This document shows positions 20,656 through 32,580 of a stretch of DNA of 64,000 nt, piece by piece; position 1 is the stretch's first letter; every line of letters starts with the position of its first letter. The stretch is from positions 1-64,000 of the forward strand of contig NZ_AODE01000042.1 in NCBI RefSeq assembly GCF_000525855.1. The letters run 5' to 3'. The notes beneath the pieces are model-generated. The model saw only the letters and a program-made list of their open reading frames with translations. It made no database searches and was not told the DNA's origin. This stretch comes from Listeria cornellensis FSL F6-0969. GTDB lineage: Bacteria > Bacillota > Bacilli > Lactobacillales > Listeriaceae. Made by a program: the position numbers and the translations under genes.

Positions 20656-22149
20656 TCAACTCCTATTTTTTTTAATATGAACTTCTGTATTTTCGTCATA
20701 AAACGAGGGATTTTGCTTGCGATGAAGCGAGGCAAACAGGGCATAAGCGCCAAAAGCTACAATCACACCGACGAACCATGAAAGTCTGGAAACTGGCTCC
20801 AAAACCGGGATGAATTTGCCACTAAGCGATATAATAACGGCAACAATCGTCACCACAAACGCGAGTGAATTAAAGCCGTTCTTATAGTACGAAAATTGAC
20901 CTGGTTCTGTGTAGAGGCTATCCAAATTAATTTGTCGGCGCATAATAATAAAATAATGTGCTAGCATCACGCCGATAACCGGGCCAAGAATCCCGCCGAT
21001 AATATCGAGGAATAAATAAATACTCGCTTGATTCTCCATCAATTTCCACGGACAAATCAAGACACTAATAATACTTGCAATCATAACGCCGTGCTTATAC
21101 GTCAACTTCTTCGGAAAAATCGCAGCAATCTGATATCCTGCCGGAATAATATTCCCCGTCGCATTCGTCGAAATCGTCGTCATCAGAATAACCAAGACGG
21201 CGAAAATCGATGCAAACAAGCTATCCCATTTTTGCACAATATCAAGCACATTCCAAGTCTCCGTCCCGTAATGAATGCTCGCGCCCGCCAAAATACAAAC
21301 ACTGGCCACGGCGAATAAAACATAAGCTACCGCGAGACCAAACGTTTGCCCAGTCGCTTGCGCTTTAAAACTTTTCGCGTTTTGCGTGAAATCCGATGCG
21401 CTAACAGCAGGCGCCGCCCAAACCGCGACAACGGCATTAATCACGACAAGAAATAGGAAAATCGAGTTTCCGCCAGTTTGGACGTTAGCCGGCACGTAAT
21501 TCACAATATTGCCGAAGCCCGCTAAATAAATCGCCCAAATCGCCATCCCGCCAAACACGATATAAATACACGGGTTAAGAATCGCGGTAAATTTGTTCAA
21601 AACACCGCCCCCGCCAAATCCAATCGCCACGTTGACCGCCCAGAAAAGTAAGAAAGCAATCAAACCAGGAATCGTAATCCCCAAAATATTGATGCTCCCG
21701 CCAATCTCCAAAAAACCAGGCCAAATTTTACCGATTAAGATCAAAAAGGCGAGCGACCCCGCATAGCACTGCAGACCAAACCACATAATCGCCGCGACAC
21801 ATCCCCTTAAAATACCTGGGAAGAGCGCGCCACGAACCCCATAAGAAGCTCGCAAAATCATCGCGAAAGGTACACCGTATTTTGATCCAGCGGCCCCGTT
21901 TAAAACCATGACCGCGGCGATAATAAAGGCGCTTACAATAATTGCTGCCATGATACTAACCGTTGACAATCCGAGTATTAGAAACCCGCCGACTGCTACA
22001 TAGTTAGGAACGTTATGTACAGAACCCATCCACAATGTGAAATAGTTAAACGTACCCCATGTCCGTTTGTTCTCTGTTTTAGGCAGTAGATCATCGCTAT
22101 ACCCGCGAGATCGATATTTCTCTAGTTGCGCATTATCCACCTGAACCAT
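20656..22149 (-). CDS. pucI: Allantoin permease, NCS1 family
   Basis: 497 residues with about twelve membrane helices. The N-terminus ([20 protein letters not shown], then GSVHNVPNY) is typical of NCS1 nucleobase/allantoin transporters, which use a cation gradient. GGAGG 10 bases before the ATG at 22149 sets the start. Position immediately upstream of allB supports allantoin as substrate; hydantoin or uracil cannot be excluded from sequence alone. Two cre-like sequences precede it (22219-22260). Confidence 0.85.
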   Translation of the reverse strand: MVQVDNAQLEKYRSRGYSDDLLPKTENKRTWGTFNYFTLWMGSVHNVPNYVAVGGFLILGLSTVSIMAAIIVSAFIIAAVMVLNGAAGSKYGVPFAMILRASYGVRGALFPGILRGCVAAIMWFGLQCYAGSLAFLILIGKIWPGFLEIGGSINILGITIPGLIAFLLFWAVNVAIGFGGGGVLNKFTAILNPCIYIVFGGMAIWAIYLAGFGNIVNYVPANVQTGGNSIFLFLVVINAVVAVWAAPAVSASDFTQNAKSFKAQATGQTFGLAVAYVLFAVASVCILAGASIHYGTETWNVLDIVQKWDSLFASIFAVLVILMTTISTNATGNIIPAGYQIAAIFPKKLTYKHGVMIASIISVLICPWKLMENQASIYLFLDIIGGILGPVIGVMLAHYFIIMRRQINLDSLYTEPGQFSYYKNGFNSLAFVVTIVAVIISLSGKFIPVLEPVSRLSWFVGVIVAFGAYALFASLHRKQNPSFYDENTEVHIKKNRS

Positions 22150-22218
22150 ACCATTTTTTCCTCCTTTATTTATAAAATAATGCTTAAAAATAAGCGAAAA
22201 ACCATACTGAGTTTGCAA

Positions 22219-22260
22219 AAGAAAGCGCTTTAAATTATCAACTCTAAGAAACCGTTTTCT
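22219..22260 (-). promoter_or_regulatory. Two cre-like sites upstream of the allantoin operon
   Basis: AGAAAGCGCTTTAA (about 22220-22233) and AGAAACCGTTTTCT (22247-22260) resemble the CcpA catabolite-responsive element, the second matching 12 of 14 consensus positions. Carbon control of pucI-allB is an inference. Confidence 0.4.
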
Positions 22261-22454
22261 CCTAATATGTTAAATATAGCACGCCCTGAAACGTATTTCC
22301 TTAGGCGTTTTACATAAACTTTTGAAAAGGTTTGTCTGTTTCGGACAAAGTGAAAAACTGCACAAAATAAGGCGTTAACGGTAGGGAATTTCGTGAATAA
22401 ATGCTAGAATGAAAGAATAGGAAAAGCTGCTTAATTATGAGGAGAGTGAGAATA

Positions 22455-22949
22455 GTGGCTAATTATATTAACGAGAAACGTCGCCAAATTGACTTTGATC
22501 CGTATACATTGCCCATCATCGCCTTACCCGAAGTGATCGCGACGTCTTTTGATCCGATTGGAAAAACGCCGATTATGATTCGCATTGCCGATAAAGATAA
22601 AGCGTTTGCACCGATAAAAGATCCTGGAAAATATCAAGGGATTCTAGAAATTCAGTTCAATGATATTAATGAAGAAGACGATTATTGGGGACTCAGCAAG
22701 AAAGAATCCGATGAAATGCTTCTTTTTAATAAGAAACATGCCGCAATTATTCACGATTTTGTCGATCAATTTAATGATATTAGCCAAATCGTGGTGCATT
22801 GCAATGCTGGTGTGAGTAGAAGTAGCGCGGTCGCGATGCAGCTTGCGGAGTACACAAATGACCTAGATACGTACGCCAAGCTACGCGAAATCAAGCGTTA
22901 TCTCCCAAATACGCGTGTCCTCGCCATCATGCGCGGTGAAGAATTTTAA
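22455..22949 (+). CDS. Cytoplasmic dual-specificity/tyrosine phosphatase-like protein
   Basis: About 164 residues. The Cys-based phosphatase signature HCNAGVSRSSA (HC-x5-R) is complete, so catalysis is likely. No signal peptide or membrane helix is present. An AGGAG at 22440-22444 fits the GTG at 22455 better than the ATG at 22437. Substrates could be protein phospho-residues or phosphoinositide-like compounds; the sequence does not tell. It stands alone between the allantoin genes and holB. Confidence 0.72.
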   Translation: MANYINEKRRQIDFDPYTLPIIALPEVIATSFDPIGKTPIMIRIADKDKAFAPIKDPGKYQGILEIQFNDINEEDDYWGLSKKESDEMLLFNKKHAAIIHDFVDQFNDISQIVVHCNAGVSRSSAVAMQLAEYTNDLDTYAKLREIKRYLPNTRVLAIMRGEEF

Positions 22950-22992
22950 CGTAATTTTTTTGGCAAAATTTGCGCCATAACCTTGTTCGTCA

Positions 22993-23001
22993 TGTTATAA
23001 T
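22993..23001 (+). promoter_or_regulatory. Extended -10 promoter for holB
   Basis: TGTTATAAT about 30 bases before the start; the -35 region is poor. Confidence 0.45.
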
Positions 23002-23030
23002 GTAGAGAAATGATTGGAGGGGTTTTTTTC

Positions 23031-24023
23031 GTGGGACGACAAGCTGATCTGCAGTTGATGCAACCAATCGCGATGCAACTGTTCATCAAAAGTATTCTGA
23101 CAGACCGATTGGCGCATGGTTATTTGCTAGAAGGCGCGCGTGGAACTGGTAAGAAACGCACCGCTAAATGGCTTTCCCAGACCCGTTTTTGCTTGGAAAA
23201 AAGTGATGACGAGTTGGCTTGTGGGACGTGCAATAACTGCCTGCGAATCGAAAACGATAACCACCCTGACGTTCATTGGCTAGAACCAGATGGCAACAGT
23301 ATCAAAATTGATCAAGTACGGGAATTGAAGCAGGAACTGTCTAAGCGCGGTATGGAGTCGGATAGCAAGGTTTTGATTATCGACAGCGCGGATAAAATGA
23401 CGGTGCAATCTGCCAATTCTTTGCTTAAATTTATAGAAGAACCGGATGGCGGGATGTTGATTTTATTCCTGACCGCGAATCCACAACAAATCTTGCCAAC
23501 GATTCAGTCGCGGCTACAACCGGTGAGCTTTCGTGCTTTGCCGTTCGAGGCCTTCGTTAGCGATTTGATAGCGCAAGGTATTTTAGAGCAGAAGGCCCGT
23601 GTGTTGGCGAGTGTCGCTGGAAATGCGGAACAGGCAGTGGCTTGGAACGAGGACGAATGGTTTGCCGAAGCGCGCAACGTGACGGTGAAGCTTTATGAAG
23701 GATTGCATCATCAAGGTGTGGATCCCATTTTGCTTATTCAAGAATCATGGATGCCCGTTTTCAAAGATAAAACACAGCTGCATTTAGGCCTAGAGTTGTT
23801 GCTATTGCTCTATCGCGACCGTTTGCATTTATCGCTAAACGACGACTATCGTCCAATCTGCATGGAGCAAGCATCGATGTTAAAGCAGGATATATTGCGG
23901 AAGTCACTCACGGATACGACTGCTGAAATGGAAATCATACTTGGAGCTAAGCGCAAACTAGATTCCAATATGAATACCCAACTATTGATGGAGCAACTCG
24001 TACTCAAAATTCAAGGGAGGTAG
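23031..24023 (+). CDS. holB: DNA polymerase III delta' subunit
   Basis: About 330 residues. AAA+ clamp-loader features are present: LLEGARGTGKKRT (P-loop), a zinc-binding CGTCNNCLRI preceded by an upstream cysteine, KVLIIDSADKMT (Walker B) and LLKFIEEPDGG. GGAGGGG upstream supports the GTG start at 23031 rather than ATG at 23010. Delta' is part of the clamp loader that places the beta clamp on DNA. It heads the holB-ricT-yabA-trmN order conserved in Bacillus; tmk and yaaQ, which precede it there, are absent here. Confidence 0.92.
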   Translation: MGRQADLQLMQPIAMQLFIKSILTDRLAHGYLLEGARGTGKKRTAKWLSQTRFCLEKSDDELACGTCNNCLRIENDNHPDVHWLEPDGNSIKIDQVRELKQELSKRGMESDSKVLIIDSADKMTVQSANSLLKFIEEPDGGMLILFLTANPQQILPTIQSRLQPVSFRALPFEAFVSDLIAQGILEQKARVLASVAGNAEQAVAWNEDEWFAEARNVTVKLYEGLHHQGVDPILLIQESWMPVFKDKTQLHLGLELLLLLYRDRLHLSLNDDYRPICMEQASMLKQDILRKSLTDTTAEMEIILGAKRKLDSNMNTQLLMEQLVLKIQGR

Positions 24024-24028
24024 TCCAA

Positions 24029-24859
24029 TTGCCAAAAGTTGTAGGCGTTCGTTTTAAGGAAGCCGGTAAAATATATTATTTTTCGCCTGAGAAACTCAAA
24101 ATTGTCGAGGGGCAAGGCGTTATTGTCGAAAATGCACAAGGAATTGAGTTCGGAAAAGCGGTTATCGCACCGCGCGAAGTCGATGAAGAGGATGTTGTTA
24201 TGCCTCTAAAACGAGTGTTACGTGTTGCGACAGACGCAGATTATAAATGTGTCGAAGAAAATGCGGCCTCTTGTCAGCGCGCATTTTTACTCTGTGACGA
24301 GAAAATTCATGAACACAAAATCGAGATGAATCTAGTAGACGTCGATTATACATTTGATCGCAATAAAATCATCTTTTACTTTACCGCAGAAGGGCGCGTC
24401 GATTTTCGTGAACTCGTGAAAGACTTGGCGTCGATTTTCCGGACGCGGATTGAATTACGTCAAATCGGTGTCCGTGATGAAGCGAAGTTGCTTGGCGGAA
24501 TTGGCCCGTGTGGCCGGATGCTGTGCTGTTCGACCTTTTTGGGTGATTTTGAACCAGTTTCGATTAAGATGGCAAAAGATCAGAATTTATCGCTAAATCC
24601 GACGAAGATTTCCGGCCTTTGTGGTCGTTTAATGTGTTGTTTGAAATATGAGAACGATGAATACGAAACGGCGAAGAAAGAAATGCCTGATGTTGGTCAA
24701 CACGTTGTCACACCTAATGGTAAGGCGCGTGTCGTTGGTATTAATTTACTCGGCCGAATTATGCAAGTCAGATTACCAGATCAAGACGCGGTTATTGAAT
24801 ATGCATTAGAAGAATTACGTCCCTTTAATGCTTTTTCAAAAGAACCCGCGAAGTCCTGA
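24029..24859 (+). CDS. ricT: RicT/YaaT, PSP1-domain RNA-processing factor
   Basis: 276 residues with TTG start at 24029 after GGGAGG. The PSP1 domain fills the C-terminal half and carries the cysteine clusters GPCGRMLCC and CGRLMCCLKYE, which in the RicA-RicF-RicT complex bind Fe-S clusters. In Bacillus this complex steers RNase Y cleavage of mRNAs. It lies between holB and yabA as in Bacillus and Listeria. Confidence 0.92.
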   Translation: MPKVVGVRFKEAGKIYYFSPEKLKIVEGQGVIVENAQGIEFGKAVIAPREVDEEDVVMPLKRVLRVATDADYKCVEENAASCQRAFLLCDEKIHEHKIEMNLVDVDYTFDRNKIIFYFTAEGRVDFRELVKDLASIFRTRIELRQIGVRDEAKLLGGIGPCGRMLCCSTFLGDFEPVSIKMAKDQNLSLNPTKISGLCGRLMCCLKYENDEYETAKKEMPDVGQHVVTPNGKARVVGINLLGRIMQVRLPDQDAVIEYALEELRPFNAFSKEPAKS

Positions 24860-24870
24860 GGTGAGCCCAT

Positions 24871-25260
24871 ATGGATAAAAAAGCACTTTTTGATTCAGTC
24901 AGTAATATGGAGGAACAAATCGGCGAGTTATATCAACAACTTGGCGATTTGAAGCAAAATCTAGGCGATATGTTGGAAGAAAATAACCGGTTGAACTTAG
25001 AAAACGAACATTTGCGTCGCCGTTTGGAAGAACTCGATGGCAAGCAACATGTGAGCACGATACCCGCCGAAAAAGAGTTGGGCGCAATGGCCCCAGCCCG
25101 AAAAGAAGCGATGCGCCAGATGATTGAAGTTGGCGAAGGATACGATAATTTAGTCAAACTGTATAAAGAAGGTTTCCATATTTGCAATGTGCATTTTGGG
25201 AGCCCGCGCGGAAACGATGAAGATTGTCTTTTCTGCATGTCGTTATTGAATAAGAAATAA
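24871..25260 (+). CDS. yabA: Replication-initiation control protein YabA
   Basis: 129 residues. An N-terminal coiled coil of about 60 residues ([20 protein letters not shown]...) mediates tetramerisation in the family, and the C-terminal zinc site is present (CNVHFG ... DCLFCMSLL). YabA binds DnaA and DnaN and restrains initiation. It starts 12 bases after ricT and is followed by a terminator at 25266-25298. Confidence 0.92.
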   Translation: MDKKALFDSVSNMEEQIGELYQQLGDLKQNLGDMLEENNRLNLENEHLRRRLEELDGKQHVSTIPAEKELGAMAPARKEAMRQMIEVGEGYDNLVKLYKEGFHICNVHFGSPRGNDEDCLFCMSLLNKK

Positions 25261-25265
25261 AACGC

Positions 25266-25298
25266 GGCTTTCTCTTTGATAGAGAGAGCCATTTTTTT
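25266..25298 (+). terminator. Terminator between yabA and trmN
   Basis: GGCTTTCTCT / AGAGAGAGCC stem with TTGAT loop and seven T. It is immediately upstream of the next ribosome-binding site, so it may also attenuate. Confidence 0.75.
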
Positions 25299-25311
25299 AG
25301 GAGAGATTTGG

Positions 25312-26052
25312 ATGTTAGTTGGAGATGAGAGGCTAGATCATTTATTAGCGGAGAATTTGCGAATTATTCAGAGTCCATCTGTATTTTCTTTTTCGCTAGA
25401 TGCGGTATTGCTCGCACGATTTAGCTACATACCATATCAAAAAGGTGGACGCATCATCGATTTGTGCAGCGGAAATGGGATTATCCCCTTGTTGATTAGC
25501 TCGCGAACAAAAGTGCCGATTATTGGTGTAGAGATTCAGGAACGACTGGCGGATATGGCTCGGCGTAGCATCGCATATAACGGACTTGAAGACCAGATTG
25601 AAATGTTGCAACAAGATTTGCGTGAGGTTGTGCCGATTCTTGGAAAAGAGAAGAATAGCTTTGTGATGTGTAATCCGCCTTACTTTGCGCTAGAATCAAC
25701 CAGCATCAAAAATGAAAATGAGCATTTGCGAATTGCGCGTCATGAAGTGCATTGTACCTTGCGCGATACGATTCAGGTCTCGGCGGATTTGCTGAAACAA
25801 GGTGGCAAGGCGAGCTTTGTTCATCGTCCAGAGCGACTGCTGGAAATCATTGATATCATGCGGGAATATGGTTTGGAGCCGAAACGAGTACAGTTTGTGC
25901 ATCCGCGCGTCGAACGAGAAGCGAACACGATTCTAATCGAGGGCATTAAAGGTGCGAAGCCAGGCGTGAAATATTTACCACCAATCATCGTTCAGAGTGC
26001 AGATGGCGAATATACAGCGCAAGTAAGGGAGTTGCTTTATGGCGAAGAGTGA
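25312..26052 (+). CDS. tRNA1(Val) (adenine-N6)-methyltransferase-like protein (YabB)
   Basis: 246 residues. The SAM-binding stretch [15 protein letters not shown] and the catalytic NPPY ([11 protein letters not shown]) mark an N6-adenine methyltransferase of the TrmN6/YfiC family, which modifies A37 of tRNA-Val. AGGAGAG supports the ATG at 25312. It overlaps yazA by 14 bases, as in Bacillus. Confidence 0.87.
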   Translation: MLVGDERLDHLLAENLRIIQSPSVFSFSLDAVLLARFSYIPYQKGGRIIDLCSGNGIIPLLISSRTKVPIIGVEIQERLADMARRSIAYNGLEDQIEMLQQDLREVVPILGKEKNSFVMCNPPYFALESTSIKNENEHLRIARHEVHCTLRDTIQVSADLLKQGGKASFVHRPERLLEIIDIMREYGLEPKRVQFVHPRVEREANTILIEGIKGAKPGVKYLPPIIVQSADGEYTAQVRELLYGEE

Positions 26053-26314
26053 CACGCATTATTTCTATGTATTGGAATGCAAAGATGGCTCCTATTACGG
26101 CGGCTACACGACCGATGTGGCGCGCCGTGAAGCCGAACATAACGCCGGGATTCGCTGCAAATATACTCGAAATCGTCGCCCAGTTCGGGTCATTCATTCC
26201 GAATGTTTCGAGACGCGATCTGAGGCGACGAAAGCCGAAGCTGCTTTTAAAAAACTAATACGAAAAGATAAGGATCAATATTTACGAGAAAAGAAGGAGG
26301 GTGACACGATATGA
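26039..26314 (+). CDS. yazA: GIY-YIG domain protein YazA
   Basis: 91 residues of the UPF0213 type: [18 protein letters not shown] is the GIY-YIG motif, followed by the conserved arginines of VARREAEHN. Small stand-alone GIY-YIG proteins are of unclear role; nuclease action is assumed from the fold. It is translationally coupled to neighbours on both sides (14-base and 4-base overlaps). Confidence 0.88.
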   Translation: MAKSDTHYFYVLECKDGSYYGGYTTDVARREAEHNAGIRCKYTRNRRPVRVIHSECFETRSEATKAEAAFKKLIRKDKDQYLREKKEGDTI

Positions 26315-27193
26315 AAAGCCAGAAAAGCTTTGCTGAAACAGGTGACGCGAAAGGCACGTTATATTTAGTCCCAACGCCGATTGGCAACTTAGAAGACATG
26401 ACGATGCGCGCGATTCGAATTTTGAAAGAAGCGGATTTAATCGCCGCGGAAGACACGCGAAACACGATTAAGCTGCTCAACCATTTCGACATACATACAA
26501 AAATGGTGAGCTATCACGAGCATAACAAAACGAGCCGCCAAGATGAGCTTATCGAAAAATTGGAGGCAGGAACAACGATTGCCGTCGTGAGTGATGCCGG
26601 GATGCCGTCGATATCTGATCCGGGCTATGAACTTGTAGGTGCCGCGATTGAAGCAGGAATCACCGTTGTACCACTACCAGGCGCGAACGCAGCACTGACC
26701 GCACTCATCGCATCCGGCCTCGCGCCCCAACCATTTTTCTTTTATGGTTTCCTACCACGAAGCAACAAAGACCGTGAAGAAGCATTGAGTCAGTTAAATC
26801 GCCGCGAAGAAACGTGGATCATTTATGAATCCCCGCATCGCCTGAAAGAAGTTTTAAAAGCGATGAACAAAATACTCGGAAGTACCCGCAAAATCGTATT
26901 ATGCCGCGAATTAACGAAGAAGTACGAAGAATTTTTAAGAGGAACGGTGGAAGAAGCGCTAGAATGGGCAAAAGAAACCGAAATACGTGGTGAATTTTGC
27001 GTCATCGTAGAAGGAAATGAAGAAGCACCAAGCGAAGAGGGAGAAGTCTGGTGGGCGACAATGCCAATCAAGGAGCACGTCGAAAAAAATTATGGCTGAA
27101 GAATCGGTTTCTTCCAAAGAAGCAATCAAGCAAGTCATGAAAACCCGCCAACTTCCAAAACGTGAAGTTTACCAAGCATATCACGAATTATAA
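26311..27193 (+). CDS. rsmI: 16S rRNA (cytidine1402-2'-O)-methyltransferase (frameshifted near 3' end)
   Basis: The tetrapyrrole-methylase fold is shown by YLVPTPIGNLEDMT, AEDTRNT, SDAGMPSISDPG and GANAALTALIASGL. The frame breaks in an A7 at 27083-27089. With six A the C-terminus reads EKIMAEESVSSKEA... and ends KREVYQAYHEL at 27193, giving the usual ~293 residues. It methylates C1402 of 16S rRNA, fine-tuning the decoding centre. The indel only affects the last 40 residues. Confidence 0.88.
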
Positions 27194-27200
27194 CAAACTA

Positions 27201-27235
27201 GATCCGTCACTGCGCGGGTCTTTTTTTTGTTATAA
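27201..27235 (+). terminator. Terminator of rsmI
   Basis: GATCCG / CGGGTC stem followed by eight T. Confidence 0.75.
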
Positions 27236-27265
27236 TGACTGTAATAGAAAAAGGAGGAATTCCAA

Positions 27266-27860
27266 ATGACGAAACTACCCAATATCGGCAAACCAGCAAC
27301 AAACGCATTGCAACTATTGGACATAACGACACTCGAACAAGTCGCGGCACACGGCGAAAAAAACGCTATTAAAAAGACACGGCGTCGGACCAGAAGCAAT
27401 TAGAATTTTAAAAGAAGCGCTGGCGGATCAAGGCTTAGCATTCAATGAAACATCAACAGAAAGCACAACGTCTGGCGTAAAATTCGCGGTATTCTGCGAG
27501 TTCAACTGCGACAATGCACCGAAAAAACGCGTCATCCGAGACTATCTTATCGCATCCGCGTCAGGCGACAGAACCGCACTCGAAAACGTATTAGAAGCAT
27601 CGTTCGTGTGGACAGTACCAGGCGAGTTCCAAATCAAAGGCCGAGATGAATTCATCGCGGAACTAATCGCGAACCTCCAAGAAGTCAGCACACTCGAAGT
27701 CCAATCCCTGCTAAGCCACGGCAAAGAAGGCTCCGCCCACGGAACTGTCACAAACAAAAAAGGCAAACACGTCTACTTCTCCGACATCTTCACCTTCCAA
27801 AGCAACAAACCAGACGCCAAAATCTCCAAACTAACCTCATTCGTGGTGATAGAAAAGTAG
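27266..27860 (+). CDS. HhH domain fused to NTF2-like domain, unknown role (frameshifted)
   Basis: About 197 residues when one A is removed from the A7 at 27357-27363. The N-terminal 60 residues (LPNIGKPATNALQLLDITTLEQVAAHGEKTLL in total, ending HGVGPEAI) resemble the helix-hairpin-helix of RNA polymerase alpha CTD-like proteins. The rest looks like a SnoaL/NTF2 fold (EASFVWTVPGEFQIKGRDEF). The region between (GVKFAVFCEFNCDNAPKK) may start the second domain. GGAGG precedes the ATG. I know no named homologue; DNA contact by the HhH and small-molecule or protein binding by the NTF2-like part is inference. Confidence 0.65.
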
Positions 27861-27901
27861 GCTATGACTTATAAGTCTTTAAGTTTTTATCTTTATCTTT
27901 T

Positions 27902-28062
27902 TGCGTATCATCTACATCCTGCTTTAAACAAATCGAGCGAAAGCGTTTGCATTGCGCCGGTTCGGTGGAAGCCGGAAGCGGAGCGTACTGGCGTACGTGA
28001 GAACCGGAAGTCCGCCGAACTGGCGCAATGCGAACGCTTGCCGCCGATTTACTCATAAGTAG
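27902..28062 (+). repeat. Long-hairpin intergenic element, copy 1
   Basis: Arms at 27941-27969 and 28011-28039 (29 bp, three mismatches that would be G-U pairs in RNA) flank a 41-nt loop at 27970-28010. The loop is identical, in inverted orientation, to that of copy 2 (38244-38284). Conserved flanks of about 35 and 20 bp lie outside the arms. The 64-codon open frames across it on both strands look like by-products of the palindrome. Confidence 0.85.
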
Positions 28063-28156
28063 GCTCCAACCCTAAGGAACGAATACTCACTGCGTTCGTA
28101 CTCATATTGAGGCTCTAATTCAGCAAAGTACGCTTCATAAGAGCCAAAACAACAAA

Positions 28157-28203
28157 AAAGCATCCTATTTGAGGCTAGCACGCTTTCAAATAGGATGCTT
28201 TCT
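28157..28203 (-). terminator. Terminator of abrB
   Basis: GCATCCTATTTGA / TCAAATAGGATGC arms with A and T runs on either side, 13 bases beyond the abrB stop. Confidence 0.85.
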
Positions 28204-28215
28204 TTAATTGTAGTC

Positions 28216-28500
28216 TTAGATATCATCGCCGAATTGACGACGGATGTCAGCTACTAATTTCTCAGCTCCATCACGACTAAGTGTTAATTTACCGTCAACA
28301 ACTTGCTTGTTTTGATCGGAAAATTCACCAGTGATGTCACAAAGGTTGCTAGCTGTATATTTCTTTAGGATAATTTCATCTTCATTGATGTAAATTTCTA
28401 AAGCATCTTTAACAGCAACGCCTAGGTTACGACGAATTTCAACTGGGATTACGATACGTCCTAGTTCGTCAATTTTTCTTACCATACCTGTAGATTTCAT
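28216..28500 (-). CDS. abrB: AbrB-family transition-state regulator
   Basis: 94 residues. The N-terminal swapped-hairpin DNA-binding domain is nearly that of Bacillus AbrB (TGMVRKIDELGRIVIPVEIR, then ALEIYINEDEIILKKY). The C-terminal half is the dimer/tetramer domain. AbrB proteins repress post-exponential genes. Listeria does not sporulate, so the target set must differ. GGAGG precedes the ATG. Opposite orientation to its neighbours is as in Bacillus. Confidence 0.92.
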   Translation of the reverse strand: MKSTGMVRKIDELGRIVIPVEIRRNLGVAVKDALEIYINEDEIILKKYTASNLCDITGEFSDQNKQVVDGKLTLSRDGAEKLVADIRRQFGDDI

Positions 28501-28720
28501 ATTCTTACCTCCTAACTCTGTGGTCTACTATCTATAATACCAAGAATTTCCTAGAAAAGCTAGACGAAATTATCATTTAATGCAAAAAAAATGATTATTG
28601 TTTTTTTAACAGGGTATAAACCTAGTTAGGGCGCTATTTATGGGAATAATGTTCTACAATTGCAAATTTTGCTTCTTTAGCTAAATTGTATGAGTTTACA
28701 GATTTGAGAGGAGTTTTTTT

Positions 28721-29569
28721 ATGGATATTTTAATTGCGCTTATTCCAGCAGTGATGTGGGGGATAATGCCACTTATTGTTTCAAAAATTGGCGGCAAACC
28801 GTATCAACAAACGTTAGGGGTAACATTTGGTGCGCTTATTTTTGCGATTGGTATGTATTTTTATTCCACGCCGCAATTTACCATTACCATTTTATTAGTG
28901 AGTTTTGTATCGGGTATTTTCTGGACAGTCGGGCAACTGAATCAATTTCGAGCATTTACTCATATTGGTGTTTCCAAAGCGATGCCGTTATCAACAGGGA
29001 TGCAACTCGTTGGAACTTCACTGTTTGGTGTGTTCGTATTCCAAGAATGGGGCACGACTGCGAAACTTGTACTTGGTTTTTCAGCATTAGCTTTTATTAT
29101 TATCGGGATTTCCCTGACATCGTATCAGCAGCATAAATCGAAGGGCAGCAATATGAAGCAAGGCATGGTCGCACTGATTATTTCTTCGCTGGGCTATGTT
29201 GCCTATGTTGTTATCTTAAAAGCATTCGACATCAGCGGCTGGGAAGCGATTCTGCCACAGGCTGTTGGGATGGTTGTTGCGGCCGTAGCATTTTCGTTTA
29301 AAGATCGCAAAACCTTCTTTTTAAAAGAAACTTGGCTTAGCATTCTTCCAGGTTTGATTTGGAGCATCGGAAACTTGGCGTTACTCATTTCCAACACGGT
29401 GATCGGTGTCGCTATCAGTTTTTCCCTTTCACAAATGGGTGTTGTTATTTCAACGCTAGGCGGAATTCTCCTTCTAGGCGAGAAAAAGACGAAACGCGAA
29501 CTTATATTAGTCATCATCGGAATTATCTTAGTTAGCGCTGGAGGTTTCATGATAGGTCTCACCAAATAG
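28721..29569 (+). CDS. Sugar (glucose) uptake protein, GlcU/DMT type
   Basis: 282 residues with ten predicted membrane helices and the GRP/GlcU N-terminus ([20 protein letters not shown]). GlcU of Bacillus and Staphylococcus imports glucose without PTS. AGGAG precedes the ATG. A terminator follows at 29578-29611. The position between abrB and metS is also found in L. monocytogenes. Substrate assignment rests on family similarity. Confidence 0.82.
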   Translation: MDILIALIPAVMWGIMPLIVSKIGGKPYQQTLGVTFGALIFAIGMYFYSTPQFTITILLVSFVSGIFWTVGQLNQFRAFTHIGVSKAMPLSTGMQLVGTSLFGVFVFQEWGTTAKLVLGFSALAFIIIGISLTSYQQHKSKGSNMKQGMVALIISSLGYVAYVVILKAFDISGWEAILPQAVGMVVAAVAFSFKDRKTFFLKETWLSILPGLIWSIGNLALLISNTVIGVAISFSLSQMGVVISTLGGILLLGEKKTKRELILVIIGIILVSAGGFMIGLTK

Positions 29570-29577
29570 GGAAGTTT

Positions 29578-29611
29578 GGCAGTGCGGGATTAAATTCTGT
29601 GCTGCCTTTTT
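29578..29611 (+). terminator. Terminator of the glucose uptake gene
   Basis: GGCAGTGC / GTGCTGCC arms followed by TTTTTC. Confidence 0.7.
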
Positions 29612-29697
29612 CAAATTTTTCGGGCTTGCGGTATTTTGTTTTGCGTATAAAATGATATAATAGAAGGTAATTGTGAATTTAACACCGGAAAAACTGA

Positions 29698-31723
<2,026 letters not shown>

Positions 31724-31727
31724 TAAC

Positions 31728-31772
31728 AGTGAGGTGGGTTTCCTAGGAACTCATCTCACTTTAATTTTATTT
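31728..31772 (+). terminator. Terminator of metS
   Basis: AGTGAGgTGgGTT / AACtCAtCTCACT arms around a CCTAGG centre, then TTAATTTT. Confidence 0.8.
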
Positions 31773-31852
31773 CCTATTTTACGCTTTTTCTTTATTTTAA
31801 ACTACGTTATGTGTTAAGATTGATTTAAAAATAAAGGTAGGGAGTGCTGTAT

Positions 31853-32569
31853 ATGGATCAATATGTTTTCTCTAAAGATGTGAATCAAGCGATTGTTGAT
31901 GGTGTTCTGCAAGGGTATAAAAGTTACTTAGATGAACGACGTGCAAAAAAGACCGAGCTACATGTGAGTGGTGCATACGCTTGGGTAAAAGGGAATCATA
32001 TTGATCATTATGTGGCTGATAAAGTTGCCGATGCAGGCTTTGAATGGAAGTTAGATAAAGCTGGATATGCGTGGGAGTTTCTAAAATTCGATGGTCAGTT
32101 GAAGGAAGACCGCTTTGTTTTGATTATAAAAAGCGTGAAAAGTCTTGCCAAAAGTTTACCTATCAAAAAGAAGAGCAAAGAAAATTATCTATCCGAGCTG
32201 GCCGCAATTAACGGAACTTTTAAAATGAAGGATTCTGTTGAGCGAACAGAGCAATTATCCTTGTTTTTCGCAGCCGAGGCTAATCTGGAGACTGTTCAAT
32301 CCTTGGTATCTGACTACAGGCTTTTTTATGCCATTATTTATGAAGTAGACGAAGCTAAAATGGTCTCGAGAATCGCGCTGACACTCCCACTTCAAAAAGG
32401 TCAGATTATCGAAGTAGAGGATTTGACGCCATATATCGCGAGTAGCTCCATTGAAATTAGTGCGGAGGACCTCAAAGTCGTGCGGGGAGAAACCGAAGCG
32501 GAAGAAGAAATTGCAAGTGAATATGATGGATATGAGTATATTATTCCAGCAAAAGAAATAAAAAATTAA
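31853..32569 (+). CDS. Uncharacterised protein partnered with XRE-ImmA protease
   Basis: About 238 residues; no family recognised with confidence (it may belong to the DUF5986 group). GTAGGGAG fits the ATG at 31853 better than the GTG at 31844. The N-terminus FSKDVNQAIVDGVLQGYKSYL and a tryptophan-rich block (YAWVKGNHIDHYVAD, then FEWKLDKAGYAWEF) are followed by a basic linker (SLPIKKKSKENY). The C-terminus is acidic (ETEAEEEIASEYDGYEY). It is soluble. It lies 11 bases before the XRE-ImmA gene, between terminators, so the two form a small operon. Toxin or protease-substrate roles are only inferred from this pairing. Confidence 0.7.
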   Translation: MDQYVFSKDVNQAIVDGVLQGYKSYLDERRAKKTELHVSGAYAWVKGNHIDHYVADKVADAGFEWKLDKAGYAWEFLKFDGQLKEDRFVLIIKSVKSLAKSLPIKKKSKENYLSELAAINGTFKMKDSVERTEQLSLFFAAEANLETVQSLVSDYRLFYAIIYEVDEAKMVSRIALTLPLQKGQIIEVEDLTPYIASSSIEISAEDLKVVRGETEAEEEIASEYDGYEYIIPAKEIKN

Positions 32570-32580
32570 GAGGTGGCACC

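Noticed and set aside
27862..28058. 64-codon open frames on both strands over the repeat at 27.9 kb
   Set aside because: They mirror each other because of the inverted repeat; no ribosome-binding site or family resemblance.
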